The notes beneath the pieces are model-generated. The model did not search any database and had not been told where the DNA came from. It was given only the letters and a program-made list of their open reading frames with translations. A program made the translations under genes and the position numbers. Positions 26,082 to 34,147 of a stretch of 57,755 bases of DNA are shown here, one piece after another. Origin of the DNA: Rhodospirillaceae bacterium (GTDB lineage Bacteria; Pseudomonadota; Alphaproteobacteria; UBA8366); the NCBI GenBank assembly GCA_002724395.1, contig PBOR01000031.1, positions 67,768-125,522 of the forward strand, given 5' to 3'. How positions within the stretch are numbered: position 1 is the first letter of the stretch; every line of letters begins with the position of its first letter.

Positions 26082-27134
26082 ATGGCAGATAACGCTCGGC
26101 GCGTTTTTTGGTTCAACGACAATAAAACACCCAACGTTTATGACGCTTTGTCAAAGATCGATACGCTGGTGAGCAACAAACTCGAATTCGATAGCCCGGA
26201 AGATGAGAATTGGCAGATTATCGAGAGGTGTCATGGCTACTGTATCACCTCGGCACGTGATGAGGTGCCGGATCATTATAAAGGGACTGGTCAATTACTT
26301 GATCGCTGCAAAGATATGCTGGTGATTTCTACGTCTGGTGCAGGCTACGACCCGGTGGATGTTGCTGCCTGTACTGAACGTGGTGTGTTGGTGGTTAATC
26401 AAACTGGAGCTAATGCGGAAGCAGTGGCGGAACATGCTGTGGGTATGATGTTGTCGCTGACCAAAAATATTCCTCAAACTGACAAATCATTACGGACCGA
26501 GCGAGGCGTTGATCGAGAGACTTTTAAAGGCTGGAATGCTGAAGGGAAAACCGTTGGCATCATAGGTCTTGGTAATACAGGGCGCAGAGTAGCTCGTATT
26601 TGTGGCCTCGGACTCAACATGCGGGTGATTGCTTACGACCCATATATTTCCGATCAAGATTTTAAAGAGCGAGCTGCGATCAAAACCGACTTAGAAGAGC
26701 TATTAGCGCAGGCGGACTTTGTCTCGATCCATTGTCCCTATAACGAGGAAACTAAAGATTTGATTGACCGTGCGGAGCTGGCTCTTATGCAGCCGAGCGC
26801 TTTCCTAGTCAACTGCTCCCGTGGCGGTATTGCGAATGAAGATGCTATGGTGGAAGCTCTGGAAGACAAACAAATCCGAGGCATCGGTCTTGATGTTTGG
26901 GTGGTAGAACCGCCGGCAATGGACCACCCGTTGCTCCAATTCGACAACCTTATCGCGACTTATCACACTGCGGGGGTGACGGTGGAATCGCGCACTAATA
27001 TGTCTACTTGGAACGCGGAGCAGATGGGCCAAGTGCTGCATGGCAAGCGTCCTGCGCGGCTTATAAACCCTGAAGCCTGGGATAAGTTCTGCGAACGGTA
27101 TGAGGTGCTATTTGGAGATCGCCCGGAGGACTAA
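26082..27134 (+). CDS. D-2-hydroxyacid dehydrogenase (NAD-dependent)
   Basis: 350 residues, formate/glycerate dehydrogenase family. NAD site GIIGLGNTGRRVAR with an acidic residue after the second strand (AYDPY), catalytic Arg in NCSRGGIANE, Glu in the VWVVEPPAMDHPL region and His in ATYHTAG. It reduces a 2-oxo acid or oxidises a D-2-hydroxy acid; substrate unknown. GGGAG stands about ten bases before the ATG. The TcuA-like gene follows after 108 bases on the same strand, so the two may share a pathway. Confidence 0.88.
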   Translation: MADNARRVFWFNDNKTPNVYDALSKIDTLVSNKLEFDSPEDENWQIIERCHGYCITSARDEVPDHYKGTGQLLDRCKDMLVISTSGAGYDPVDVAACTERGVLVVNQTGANAEAVAEHAVGMMLSLTKNIPQTDKSLRTERGVDRETFKGWNAEGKTVGIIGLGNTGRRVARICGLGLNMRVIAYDPYISDQDFKERAAIKTDLEELLAQADFVSIHCPYNEETKDLIDRAELALMQPSAFLVNCSRGGIANEDAMVEALEDKQIRGIGLDVWVVEPPAMDHPLLQFDNLIATYHTAGVTVESRTNMSTWNAEQMGQVLHGKRPARLINPEAWDKFCERYEVLFGDRPED

Positions 27135-27242
27135 AGGGTCTCTTGACCAATCGGTTCTAATAGCATTTCTTAAGCGCAAAATTAGGCTATCATTCAGGTT
27201 TCCAATTGACTGGTTAGCAAGCGTAAATTTTGGGAGGTATTC

Positions 27243-28748
27243 ATGGCAAGTATCGATACTACAGATATCGATGTTATCGTTGTTGGCGCAGGTAACGCGG
27301 CGTGTGCATCCGCAGCATCTGCTGTGGAAAATGGCTCTAAGGTTCTGATGATCGAAACCGCGCCAGAAGATGCGCGTGGCGGTAATTCGGCTTTTACCGG
27401 TGGAGCCTTTCGTTTTTCCTATAACAATGTCGATGATTTAATTTCTCTTTGCCCAAGTCTGGTCGATGAAGATTTGGACAATATAGATTTTGGCACCTAC
27501 ACCCACGAACAATATTATGATGATATTTTCCGCATGACCCAATACCGCGCTGACGGTGACATGTGTGAAATCCTTGTTACTAACTCTTATGACAGTGCAA
27601 AATGGATGACATCTCACGGTGTCGAGTTGATTCCTGCGACCGGGCGACAAGCTTTCAAAGTAGACGGTAAGTTTCGGTTTTGGGGCGGCTTAGCGTTACG
27701 GATCAATGGCGGCGGTGAGCAGTTGGTGCTGAACTGGCATGAGCAAATGAAAAAGCTTGGTGTCAAAGTGATTTATGAATGTACCGCTATTGGACTCATT
27801 CACAGCGAAGGCACTGGCGTCAGAGGCGTTCGCGTTCGTTATCAAGGAGAAGAACATGAGCTGAAGGCGAAGTCTGTCATTCTTGCTTGCGGCAGTTTTG
27901 AAAGTAACGCTGAAATGCGTGCTCGTTATCTCGGTCCCGGCTGGGATTTAGCTAAAGTACGTGGTACCGCTTATAACAACGGTGCCGGGCTTAATATGGC
28001 GCTTGATTTGGGCGCTATGCCCTATGGTCATTTCTCTGGTGCCCATGCGGTGGCATGGGATTTGAACGCACCGCCTTATGGCGATATCACAATTGGTGAT
28101 CAGTTCCAAAAACATAACGTTCCGTTTTCGGTCGTGGTCAACGCAAATGGTGAGCGCTTCCGTGATGAGGGCGAAGATTTTCACTCCTACGTCTATGCAC
28201 GCTATGGCGGTGAAATACTCCAACAGCCTGGAATGTATGCCTTTCAAATTTTCGATGCCAAGGTCCAGCATTTGCTGCGCTCCGAGTATCGTTGCCGCTT
28301 TCTGACCAAATATAGTGCTGATACAATTGAGGAATTAGCTGAAAAGATGGAAGGCGTGAACGCGGCAAATGTCGTGAAAACGGTGAAGGAATTCAACGAA
28401 GCCTGCCGTACGGATATTCCGTTCGACCCGAATGTCCATGATGGACGCTGTACCGAAGGTCTGTCACTCAACAAGTCTAATTGGGCTAATCCTATTGACG
28501 AGCCGCCGTTCGATGCCTACGCGGTCACCGCGGGTGTCACCTTTACGTTTGGCGGTGTCAAGGTGTCTGGCCAAACCGAAGTAGAACGCTCCGACGGCTC
28601 TGTCATCAAAGGCCTCTTCGCGGCCGGCGAAATGGTAGGAGGGCTATATTTTCACGGCTATGCGAGTGGCACGGGCCTTATGGCGGGCGCAACGTTTGGC
28701 CGGATTGCCGGGCGACAAGCGGCTATTCACGCTGGAACGTCGAACTAA
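27243..28748 (+). CDS. FAD-dependent dehydrogenase, tricarballylate dehydrogenase (TcuA)-like
   Basis: 501 residues. N-terminal FAD site VIVVGAGNAACASAASAVENG and GGNSAFTGGAFRFSY, both close to the TcuA pattern; C-terminal FAAGEMVGGLYFHGYASG completes the FAD site. TcuA oxidises tricarballylate to cis-aconitate. Here the usual TcuB electron-transfer protein and TcuC transporter are missing, so the substrate is uncertain. GGGAGG precedes the ATG. It is distinct from the flavoprotein at 19858 though in the same superfamily. Confidence 0.85.
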   Translation: MASIDTTDIDVIVVGAGNAACASAASAVENGSKVLMIETAPEDARGGNSAFTGGAFRFSYNNVDDLISLCPSLVDEDLDNIDFGTYTHEQYYDDIFRMTQYRADGDMCEILVTNSYDSAKWMTSHGVELIPATGRQAFKVDGKFRFWGGLALRINGGGEQLVLNWHEQMKKLGVKVIYECTAIGLIHSEGTGVRGVRVRYQGEEHELKAKSVILACGSFESNAEMRARYLGPGWDLAKVRGTAYNNGAGLNMALDLGAMPYGHFSGAHAVAWDLNAPPYGDITIGDQFQKHNVPFSVVVNANGERFRDEGEDFHSYVYARYGGEILQQPGMYAFQIFDAKVQHLLRSEYRCRFLTKYSADTIEELAEKMEGVNAANVVKTVKEFNEACRTDIPFDPNVHDGRCTEGLSLNKSNWANPIDEPPFDAYAVTAGVTFTFGGVKVSGQTEVERSDGSVIKGLFAAGEMVGGLYFHGYASGTGLMAGATFGRIAGRQAAIHAGTSN

Positions 28749-28763
28749 CAGCTGCTGATTAGT

Positions 28764-28808
28764 TTGATTGGGTGAGGCTTCACATTTTGAAAATGTTGAT
28801 TGGGTGAG
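28764..28808. repeat. 13-base direct repeat around a short palindrome
   Basis: TTGATTGGGTGAG occurs at 28764-28776 and 28796-28808. Between them is CATTTTGAAAATG, a perfect 6+1+6 inverted repeat. The element lies just after the TcuA-like gene. It lacks a T-run, so it is not a usual terminator; it could bind a regulator or be chance. Confidence 0.5.
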
Positions 28809-29008
28809 CAGCCCGTGGATTTTTTATTCGTATGTTTTGACATTAGCAGCAAGAGTAACATTTCGCGCCTTTTAGCTGTATAATCGGTATTCGGGGACAA
28901 CATATGAGCCATGCGTCCATAACACATAGAAAACATATTTTAAGAAGAGGGCTATGGCGCAGATGGGATTGCGGAGGCGTACAAGAAGTGGTTTATGAAG
29001 GTCGTAAA

Positions 29009-30202
29009 TTACTTGGTGTATTTGACGGCTGCGCCGGACTTGAGTAGTGCCGCCACTTCTTCCGGTCCATAATCAAAAGATGCCAGCAGTTCTTCTGTAT
29101 GTTCACCAAGATGTGGCGCGTGGGCCATTGGGCCGGGCTTAAATTCCGGTATGCCAGGTATAGTCGCCATAGGAATTTCGCCAATGCCTTCATGGTAGAC
29201 CCAATTTAGATAATTGGCGGCTTTGGTTTGCTCATGGTTTAGGAAATCATCATAGCTTGCGGTTGGGCTATTTATAATGTCCAGCTTATCTAGTTCTTCG
29301 ATCCAATATGCATTTGGTTTTGACTTGGTGACTTCGGAGATGATTGCAGTCAGCTCATTGACATTTTCTATTCGTTTGTCCCAGGTATCAAAACGTGGGT
29401 CATCTTCTAAACTCGGCAGGCCGATCAAATTACACAGTAGATGATACTTGTCTGGCTCGCGGGCGCTTAAATTTATGGAGCCGTCCGACGTTGGAAAGGT
29501 TCCGGTAGGCGCGCCGAGGACGGTGATTTTGCCATCTTGTTTCACGTGCTCGATGATTTTCTGTCCTTGAAAGGCTGCGGCTGCCTGCATCATGTTCATT
29601 TCGATGAACTTACCCTTGCCAGTAATTGCTCGTCGGTAGAGGGCGGTGGAAACCGCTTGATGGGCATAAAGCCCGGTGATGACATCCATCACTGTCATAC
29701 CCACCTTGTGGGGTACGCCATCATTGCCTTTGTTGATACCCATCCAGCCAGTGAAACTTTGGGCGACCACGTCGGTTACCGGTTTGTCTTTGTTGGGACC
29801 AACTGGGCCGAAACCGGATATGGAACAATAGATGACGGATGGGTTAGCGATGGCGACGCGCTTGTAGTCCAGGTCGAACCGCTCCATTACGCCAGGGCGA
29901 AAGCTCTCAATGACAATATCGCAACTACCTGCCATACGTTGGGCTACTTTGAGGCCGTCTTCTGTTTTGAAGTCTAGGCAGATAGCACGCTTGCCGCGGT
30001 TAAAATTCACATAGCCTGCTGCAAGGTCACCGTATTTTTTGCCTGCCTGGCGCACCCAATCACCGCGTGGCGGCTCGACCTTAATAACATCGGCGCCATT
30101 TTGTGCTAGCAGGAAGGCGCAGCTTGGCCCCGCAACCCCTTGGGCCGCATCAAATACGGTGAGACCTTTGAGAGGTTTATCGTCATCGAATTTATCGATC
30201 AT
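29009..30202 (-). CDS. Family III CoA transferase (CaiB/BaiF)
   Basis: 397 residues, the normal length. Moves CoA between a donor thioester and a carboxylic acid. Blocks seen: PLKGLTVFDAAQGVAGP, GADVIKVEPPRGDWVR, FNRGKRAICLDFKTEDG, and DVVAQSFTGWMG, the region with the nucleophilic Asp. Its start overlaps the stop of the TauD gene by four bases, so translation is coupled. Last gene of the four-gene minus-strand unit; it would activate the acid that the unit processes. Confidence 0.9.
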   Translation of the reverse strand: MIDKFDDDKPLKGLTVFDAAQGVAGPSCAFLLAQNGADVIKVEPPRGDWVRQAGKKYGDLAAGYVNFNRGKRAICLDFKTEDGLKVAQRMAGSCDIVIESFRPGVMERFDLDYKRVAIANPSVIYCSISGFGPVGPNKDKPVTDVVAQSFTGWMGINKGNDGVPHKVGMTVMDVITGLYAHQAVSTALYRRAITGKGKFIEMNMMQAAAAFQGQKIIEHVKQDGKITVLGAPTGTFPTSDGSINLSAREPDKYHLLCNLIGLPSLEDDPRFDTWDKRIENVNELTAIISEVTKSKPNAYWIEELDKLDIINSPTASYDDFLNHEQTKAANYLNWVYHEGIGEIPMATIPGIPEFKPGPMAHAPHLGEHTEELLASFDYGPEEVAALLKSGAAVKYTK

Positions 30203-31050
30203 AAGTTTTTGCTTTCACTGGTAGGAATACACGGTTCGCCCTTGATAGAGGTGCGGTATAGGGTACGCCGTTGTTCGGGGTTATAGTAGGTGGCTGAGTG
30301 GATCATGCAACGGTGGTCCCAAATAACCAAGTCACCCACTTGCCATTGATGGCGGTACTGAAATTGCGGTTGGGTACAATGTTTAAAGAGTTCGTCAAGA
30401 AGTATTTCTGCTTCGACGTCTGGGAGTCCGTTTATTTTAGTGGTGAACCCTTCATTGACGAATAGTGCTTTTTTGCCGGTTTTCGGGTGGATACGCACCA
30501 CTGGATGTATCGCGCCTTGCAGCTTCACCTTCTGTTTTTCATCTAACTCGGCAATGCGTGCGGGCGATTTCATCTTATGCCATAGGTGGGTAGCGGTCAG
30601 CGGTGCTATTAGATCTTTAGTATAGACGTCGAGTGTTTCATAGGCTTCATACATATCGGCGAACAGCGTATCGCCACCTACTTCCGGTACTTCAGCGGCC
30701 ACCATTAAACCGATAGCGCAGGGATTGGTGAGATAAGACTGGTCCGAATGCCAATAGCGACCGCCCGTGGCATTGCCTTCCGGGCGGGTATTGCCAAATA
30801 CGTAAATTTCGTTAGCCCCAGGTACTGTAAATTGTGGCTGCGGATGAACGTCTAGCTCGCCGAAGCGAGAACTAATGGCGAGTAGCATTTGATGGTCAAT
30901 ATGTTGGCAATGAATGGCGATAATGCCGAAATTATGAAAGGCCGCTTCAATTCCCGGAAAAATAGCGTCATCCAACAAGTCCGATGCATCGACGCCTCCT
31001 AATGTTGCGCCGAATCTATCGGTGAGTGGGGTGACGCTGATGCTGGGCAT
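30199..31050 (-). CDS. TauD/TfdA-family dioxygenase 4
   Basis: 283 residues. Iron ligands His101-x-Asp103 (WHSDQS) and His251 (CMIHSAT), 2-oxoglutarate Arg266 (LYRTS). VGGDTLFADMYEAYETL is typical of the family. It lies 36 bases after the FMN hydroxyacid oxidase gene and overlaps the CoA transferase gene. Hydroxylation at carbon 2 of an acid, giving the substrate for the neighbouring hydroxyacid oxidase, is a reasonable but unproven role. Confidence 0.9.
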   Translation of the reverse strand: MPSISVTPLTDRFGATLGGVDASDLLDDAIFPGIEAAFHNFGIIAIHCQHIDHQMLLAISSRFGELDVHPQPQFTVPGANEIYVFGNTRPEGNATGGRYWHSDQSYLTNPCAIGLMVAAEVPEVGGDTLFADMYEAYETLDVYTKDLIAPLTATHLWHKMKSPARIAELDEKQKVKLQGAIHPVVRIHPKTGKKALFVNEGFTTKINGLPDVEAEILLDELFKHCTQPQFQYRHQWQVGDLVIWDHRCMIHSATYYNPEQRRTLYRTSIKGEPCIPTSESKNL

Positions 31051-31086
31051 CGGCTGCCGTCCTAGCTAGGCTTTCAGTTAGTGGCT

Positions 31087-32238
31087 TTAATTGCCGTATG
31101 GATGCTTCGGCAGTTCGGTCATGATGTGGCTCGACCAAACGCTAGGGTCATGCACAGGGTCAGCTTCGACCAGACTGTCCGGTCCAATATCCTCCCAAGT
31201 CTGTGCACCCATGAGAGAGAAGGCGATGCCTAATTCTTCCTCAAGGATTTCCAGCACCCGGATCAAGCCGTCCTGACCGGCAGCACCAAGACCGACGCAT
31301 TGTAAACGACCAATTCCGACCATGTCAGCACCAATTGCCATCGCTTTGATGATGTCAGTGCCGCGTTGTATGCCGCCATCAACAATAATCTTGGTCTTGC
31401 CTTTCACCTCGCTCACGATATCCGGCAAAATTTGGATCGTACCGCGACCATGATCCAGCGCGCGGCCGCCATGGTTGGAAATATAAACCGCGTCCACACC
31501 TTCTTGTGCCGCGCGGGCTGCATCCTCGACATCCCCAACTCCCTTTAGGACGAAAGGAATATCCCACTTGTCTTTGAATCGTTTGACGTTGTCCCAGGTC
31601 CATTTGGCTTGCCAGATATGTTCCTCATCGGAGACGTTGGCTCGCCATTTCTTCATGAACCGGTTTGCGAGGTCGCGCTCGCGGCGACTGTAGGAAGCGG
31701 AATCGACCGTCACCGCAAACCCGTCATAGCCGCTATCGATTGCGCGTTGGACGTAATCGTCAACGAAGTCATCATCGCCGCGGACATAGAGCTGGAAAAT
31801 GCGCGGGTTATCCGCTGCTTTAGCAACTTCCTCTAGGCCTGGCGCGCACCGTGAGCTCAACATGTCGAACACATTGAAGCGTTCCGCAGCCTTTGCTGTC
31901 ACGGCTCCACCTCCAGCTGCAAAACTCTCTATGGAGCCTACAGGGGCAAGGATAAGCGGCATACGAACTTTTTTGCCAAAGAATTCCGTCGACGGATCGA
32001 AATGGGTAACATCCTTCATAGCACGCGGCCGCAACCCGAGCTTATCGTAGCCATGGCGGTTACGGCGCAGCGTGGTCTCACTGTCCGTGGCACCAGCCAT
32101 ATAGTCCCAGACCCCTTGGCTAACTGTACTGTGGGCATGCTGGATAATCTCGTGAATGGTTGCGAACCGGAACGATAGATCTTCATTGCCGCCGAGACGC
32201 TTTTCCGCTTCGAGTTCTTTTTCGGATTTGGTTTTCAT
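31087..32238 (-). CDS. FMN-dependent alpha-hydroxy-acid oxidase/dehydrogenase (LldD/glycolate oxidase family)
   Basis: 383 residues. Blocks in order: AGATDSETTLRRNRHGYD, LILAPVGSIESFA, the FMN-binding VTVDSASYSRRERD loop, KGVGDVEDAARAA, and the catalytic SNHGGRALDHG with the active-site His and Arg, then DGGIQRGTDIIKAMAIGAD. Oxidises an L-2-hydroxy acid to a 2-oxo acid. No membrane segment. It is 23 bases after the enoyl-CoA hydratase gene in the same unit. Confidence 0.9.
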   Translation of the reverse strand: MKTKSEKELEAEKRLGGNEDLSFRFATIHEIIQHAHSTVSQGVWDYMAGATDSETTLRRNRHGYDKLGLRPRAMKDVTHFDPSTEFFGKKVRMPLILAPVGSIESFAAGGGAVTAKAAERFNVFDMLSSRCAPGLEEVAKAADNPRIFQLYVRGDDDFVDDYVQRAIDSGYDGFAVTVDSASYSRRERDLANRFMKKWRANVSDEEHIWQAKWTWDNVKRFKDKWDIPFVLKGVGDVEDAARAAQEGVDAVYISNHGGRALDHGRGTIQILPDIVSEVKGKTKIIVDGGIQRGTDIIKAMAIGADMVGIGRLQCVGLGAAGQDGLIRVLEILEEELGIAFSLMGAQTWEDIGPDSLVEADPVHDPSVWSSHIMTELPKHPYGN

Positions 32239-32261
32239 ATTGTGGTACCTTCTTTGCGGCC

Positions 32262-33053
32262 TTATTTACCTTTAAAGACCGGAAAACGCTTTTCAAGGAA
32301 TGCGTTTACCGCTTCCGTATGATCCTCACTGGCTCGGGCCAATGTCATATGGGACGAAATTTGATCAAGATGGGCACGAATATCCATATCCATGCCTTGA
32401 TAGATCGCACGTTTTATCAGGCGAACAGAGATTGGCGCTTTGCGAGCGATTTTGCGTGCAAGTTTGTATGCTTCTTCCATAAGGTCTGCCTTCGCATAGA
32501 CATGATTGACGAGGCCGATGCGCTGAGCTTCTTCTGCGTCAATTAGGTTTGCTGTAAAGGCTAATTCTAGCGCCATTGGTAGGCCGACGACGCGGGGTAA
32601 TACCCAACAGCCACCAGCACCGGGCACTAGACCCATGTTTACGTAGCTTTCCGCAAACCGTGCATCTTCGGAGCAAATCCGAAAATCGCAATGGCAAGCG
32701 ATATCAAGGCCCGCGCCGGTGGCGGGACCATTGACCGCAGCAATTATTGGCTTGTCGAAATCTACCAGCAATTTAGGGATCCGTTGAATACCGTCATAAA
32801 GGCTATACTTGGCAACCATCGGGCTCTTCTTCTCGACAGCCTCTTTCATCGCCTTAATATCACCGCCGGCGCAGAAGGAATCTCCATGGCCGGTCAGCAC
32901 CACCACTTGGATGTTATCGTTGGTACGAATTTGTTCCAGGTGCTCCACAATTGCATCAATCATTTTAGGCGATAGTGCATTGCGTACTTCCGGGCGATGT
33001 AAAGTCAAAGTAGCAATATTGTCTTTGGCTTCGTATTTAAGGTGGTCGGTCAT
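32262..33053 (-). CDS. Enoyl-CoA hydratase/isomerase (crotonase family)
   Basis: 263 residues. Oxyanion-hole segments DSFCAGGDIKAM and NGPATGAGLDIACHCD. The second catalytic region has GLVPGAGGCWVLPR, lacking the Glu pattern of a standard hydratase at the second position, so isomerase, lyase or another crotonase reaction is possible. First gene of the four-gene unit; divergent from the phosphate uptake genes across a long AT-rich gap. Confidence 0.87.
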   Translation of the reverse strand: MTDHLKYEAKDNIATLTLHRPEVRNALSPKMIDAIVEHLEQIRTNDNIQVVVLTGHGDSFCAGGDIKAMKEAVEKKSPMVAKYSLYDGIQRIPKLLVDFDKPIIAAVNGPATGAGLDIACHCDFRICSEDARFAESYVNMGLVPGAGGCWVLPRVVGLPMALELAFTANLIDAEEAQRIGLVNHVYAKADLMEEAYKLARKIARKAPISVRLIKRAIYQGMDMDIRAHLDQISSHMTLARASEDHTEAVNAFLEKRFPVFKGK

Positions 33054-33479
33054 GACGTCCCCTGAAATTTAAATTGTTTTTAGTTTGGCTAGGAATTAGC
33101 CCGGAATCCAAGTCTTGTCTAGTCGTGAGCTGGCATGTCTAAAAATTGCCTCCAGCGCGAAATTGGACTTGCAAACCAATGTGGATTAATTCGTGAGGAT
33201 GAACCATTGCTTGTGCTAGGATTATAATAAAAAAAACGATATTTTGTTACAGAAATGTTACAATATTTATTATTATATGAGGTCTACTTCAAAAAAATTA
33301 GTAATTATTTGCAAAATAGAAAATATATTTTATAAAATACATAATAAATATTCATAATAAATGTATAAAATGTAAAAATACTAAAAAATTATAATTTTTA
33401 TTGAACTGTTTTATTTATCGGACGATAATTAGGGTTTTAAATTTCGGCAGCGTGAAAAATATTTATTAGAGGGTGTCCG
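33054..33479. other. AT-rich divergent intergenic region
   Basis: 426 bases between the enoyl-CoA hydratase gene (minus) and the DUF47 gene (plus). From about 33220 to 33420 it is almost pure A and T. No coding ORF or RNA gene recognised. It contains a Pho-box-like direct repeat (listed separately) and must hold promoters for both directions. Confidence 0.55.
33245..33262 (+). promoter_or_regulatory. Pho-box-like direct repeat upstream of the phosphate uptake genes
   Basis: TGTTACA, four bases GAAA, TGTTACA: two identical seven-base repeats with an 11-base period, the geometry of PhoB sites (consensus near CTGTCAT with a four-base AT-rich spacer). It lies about 220 bases before the DUF47 start. 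Sequence match to the consensus is partial, so PhoB binding is an inference supported by the gene context. Confidence 0.45.
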
Positions 33480-34142
33480 ATGGCTTTATCGAAAAACGTT
33501 ATAATGTTCCGCAAGACGCGGACCTTAGAACGCCAGATAGATGAATTTTTGGACCGGCTATCAGAATCCGCCCTGTTATTCGACTTGGCAATTAAGTCCT
33601 ATTTGAACGAAGGGCCGAGTAATGATTTCGTTGTAAAGCGTAAAGACGTAAATGATAACGAGAGTGCCGCAGATGTATTGCGCCGGGATATAGAAACGCA
33701 GCTTTATTCTCAAACACTAATTCCTGAAAGCCGGGGAGATGTATTGGGCCTGATAGAGACGTTGGATGATGTTCTCAATCTATGCGAAAGCTGCCTTTGG
33801 GCGTTTGATATTGAAAAGCCCGATATCCCAGAGGATCTTCACCCGCTCTTTGTGGAACTAACGGAAATGGTCGTGCAGTCGGTTGAAGCTCTGGCGCGAT
33901 CTTCGCGAGCTTTCTTCCGTGATTTCGATCGTGTTACCTACCATAACCATAAGGTCATGTTTTACGAGAAAGAGGCTGACAAGGTTTCGACAAAATTGAA
34001 GCGAAGGATTTTCGATTCTGAAATGGATCTCGCGAAAAAGATGCATCTTCGGTATTTTGTTGAAAATATCGATAATATTGCCGATTGGGCTGAAGACGTT
34101 GCCGATAGGCTCGCTATTTATGCCATTAAGCGTTCGGTCTAA
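33480..34142 (+). CDS. DUF47-family PhoU-like protein, PiT accessory
   Basis: 220 residues, all helical, of the PhoU-like DUF47 family that is nearly always encoded next to a PiT phosphate transporter and is thought to control it. Blocks seen: MFRKTRTLERQIDEFLDRL at the N-terminus and the paired helices with ETLDDVLNLCES and VENIDNIADWAEDVADRL, whose acidic residues may bind metal. GAGGG precedes the ATG. Only five bases separate it from the transporter gene. Confidence 0.87.
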   Translation: MALSKNVIMFRKTRTLERQIDEFLDRLSESALLFDLAIKSYLNEGPSNDFVVKRKDVNDNESAADVLRRDIETQLYSQTLIPESRGDVLGLIETLDDVLNLCESCLWAFDIEKPDIPEDLHPLFVELTEMVVQSVEALARSSRAFFRDFDRVTYHNHKVMFYEKEADKVSTKLKRRIFDSEMDLAKKMHLRYFVENIDNIADWAEDVADRLAIYAIKRSV

Positions 34143-34147
34143 CTCCC

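Noticed and set aside
33220-33430. Replication origin or horizontally acquired segment because of extreme AT content
   Set aside because: No DnaA-box cluster, no mobility genes and normal coding composition on both sides; similar AT islands occur at 42040-42300 and 42760-42960.
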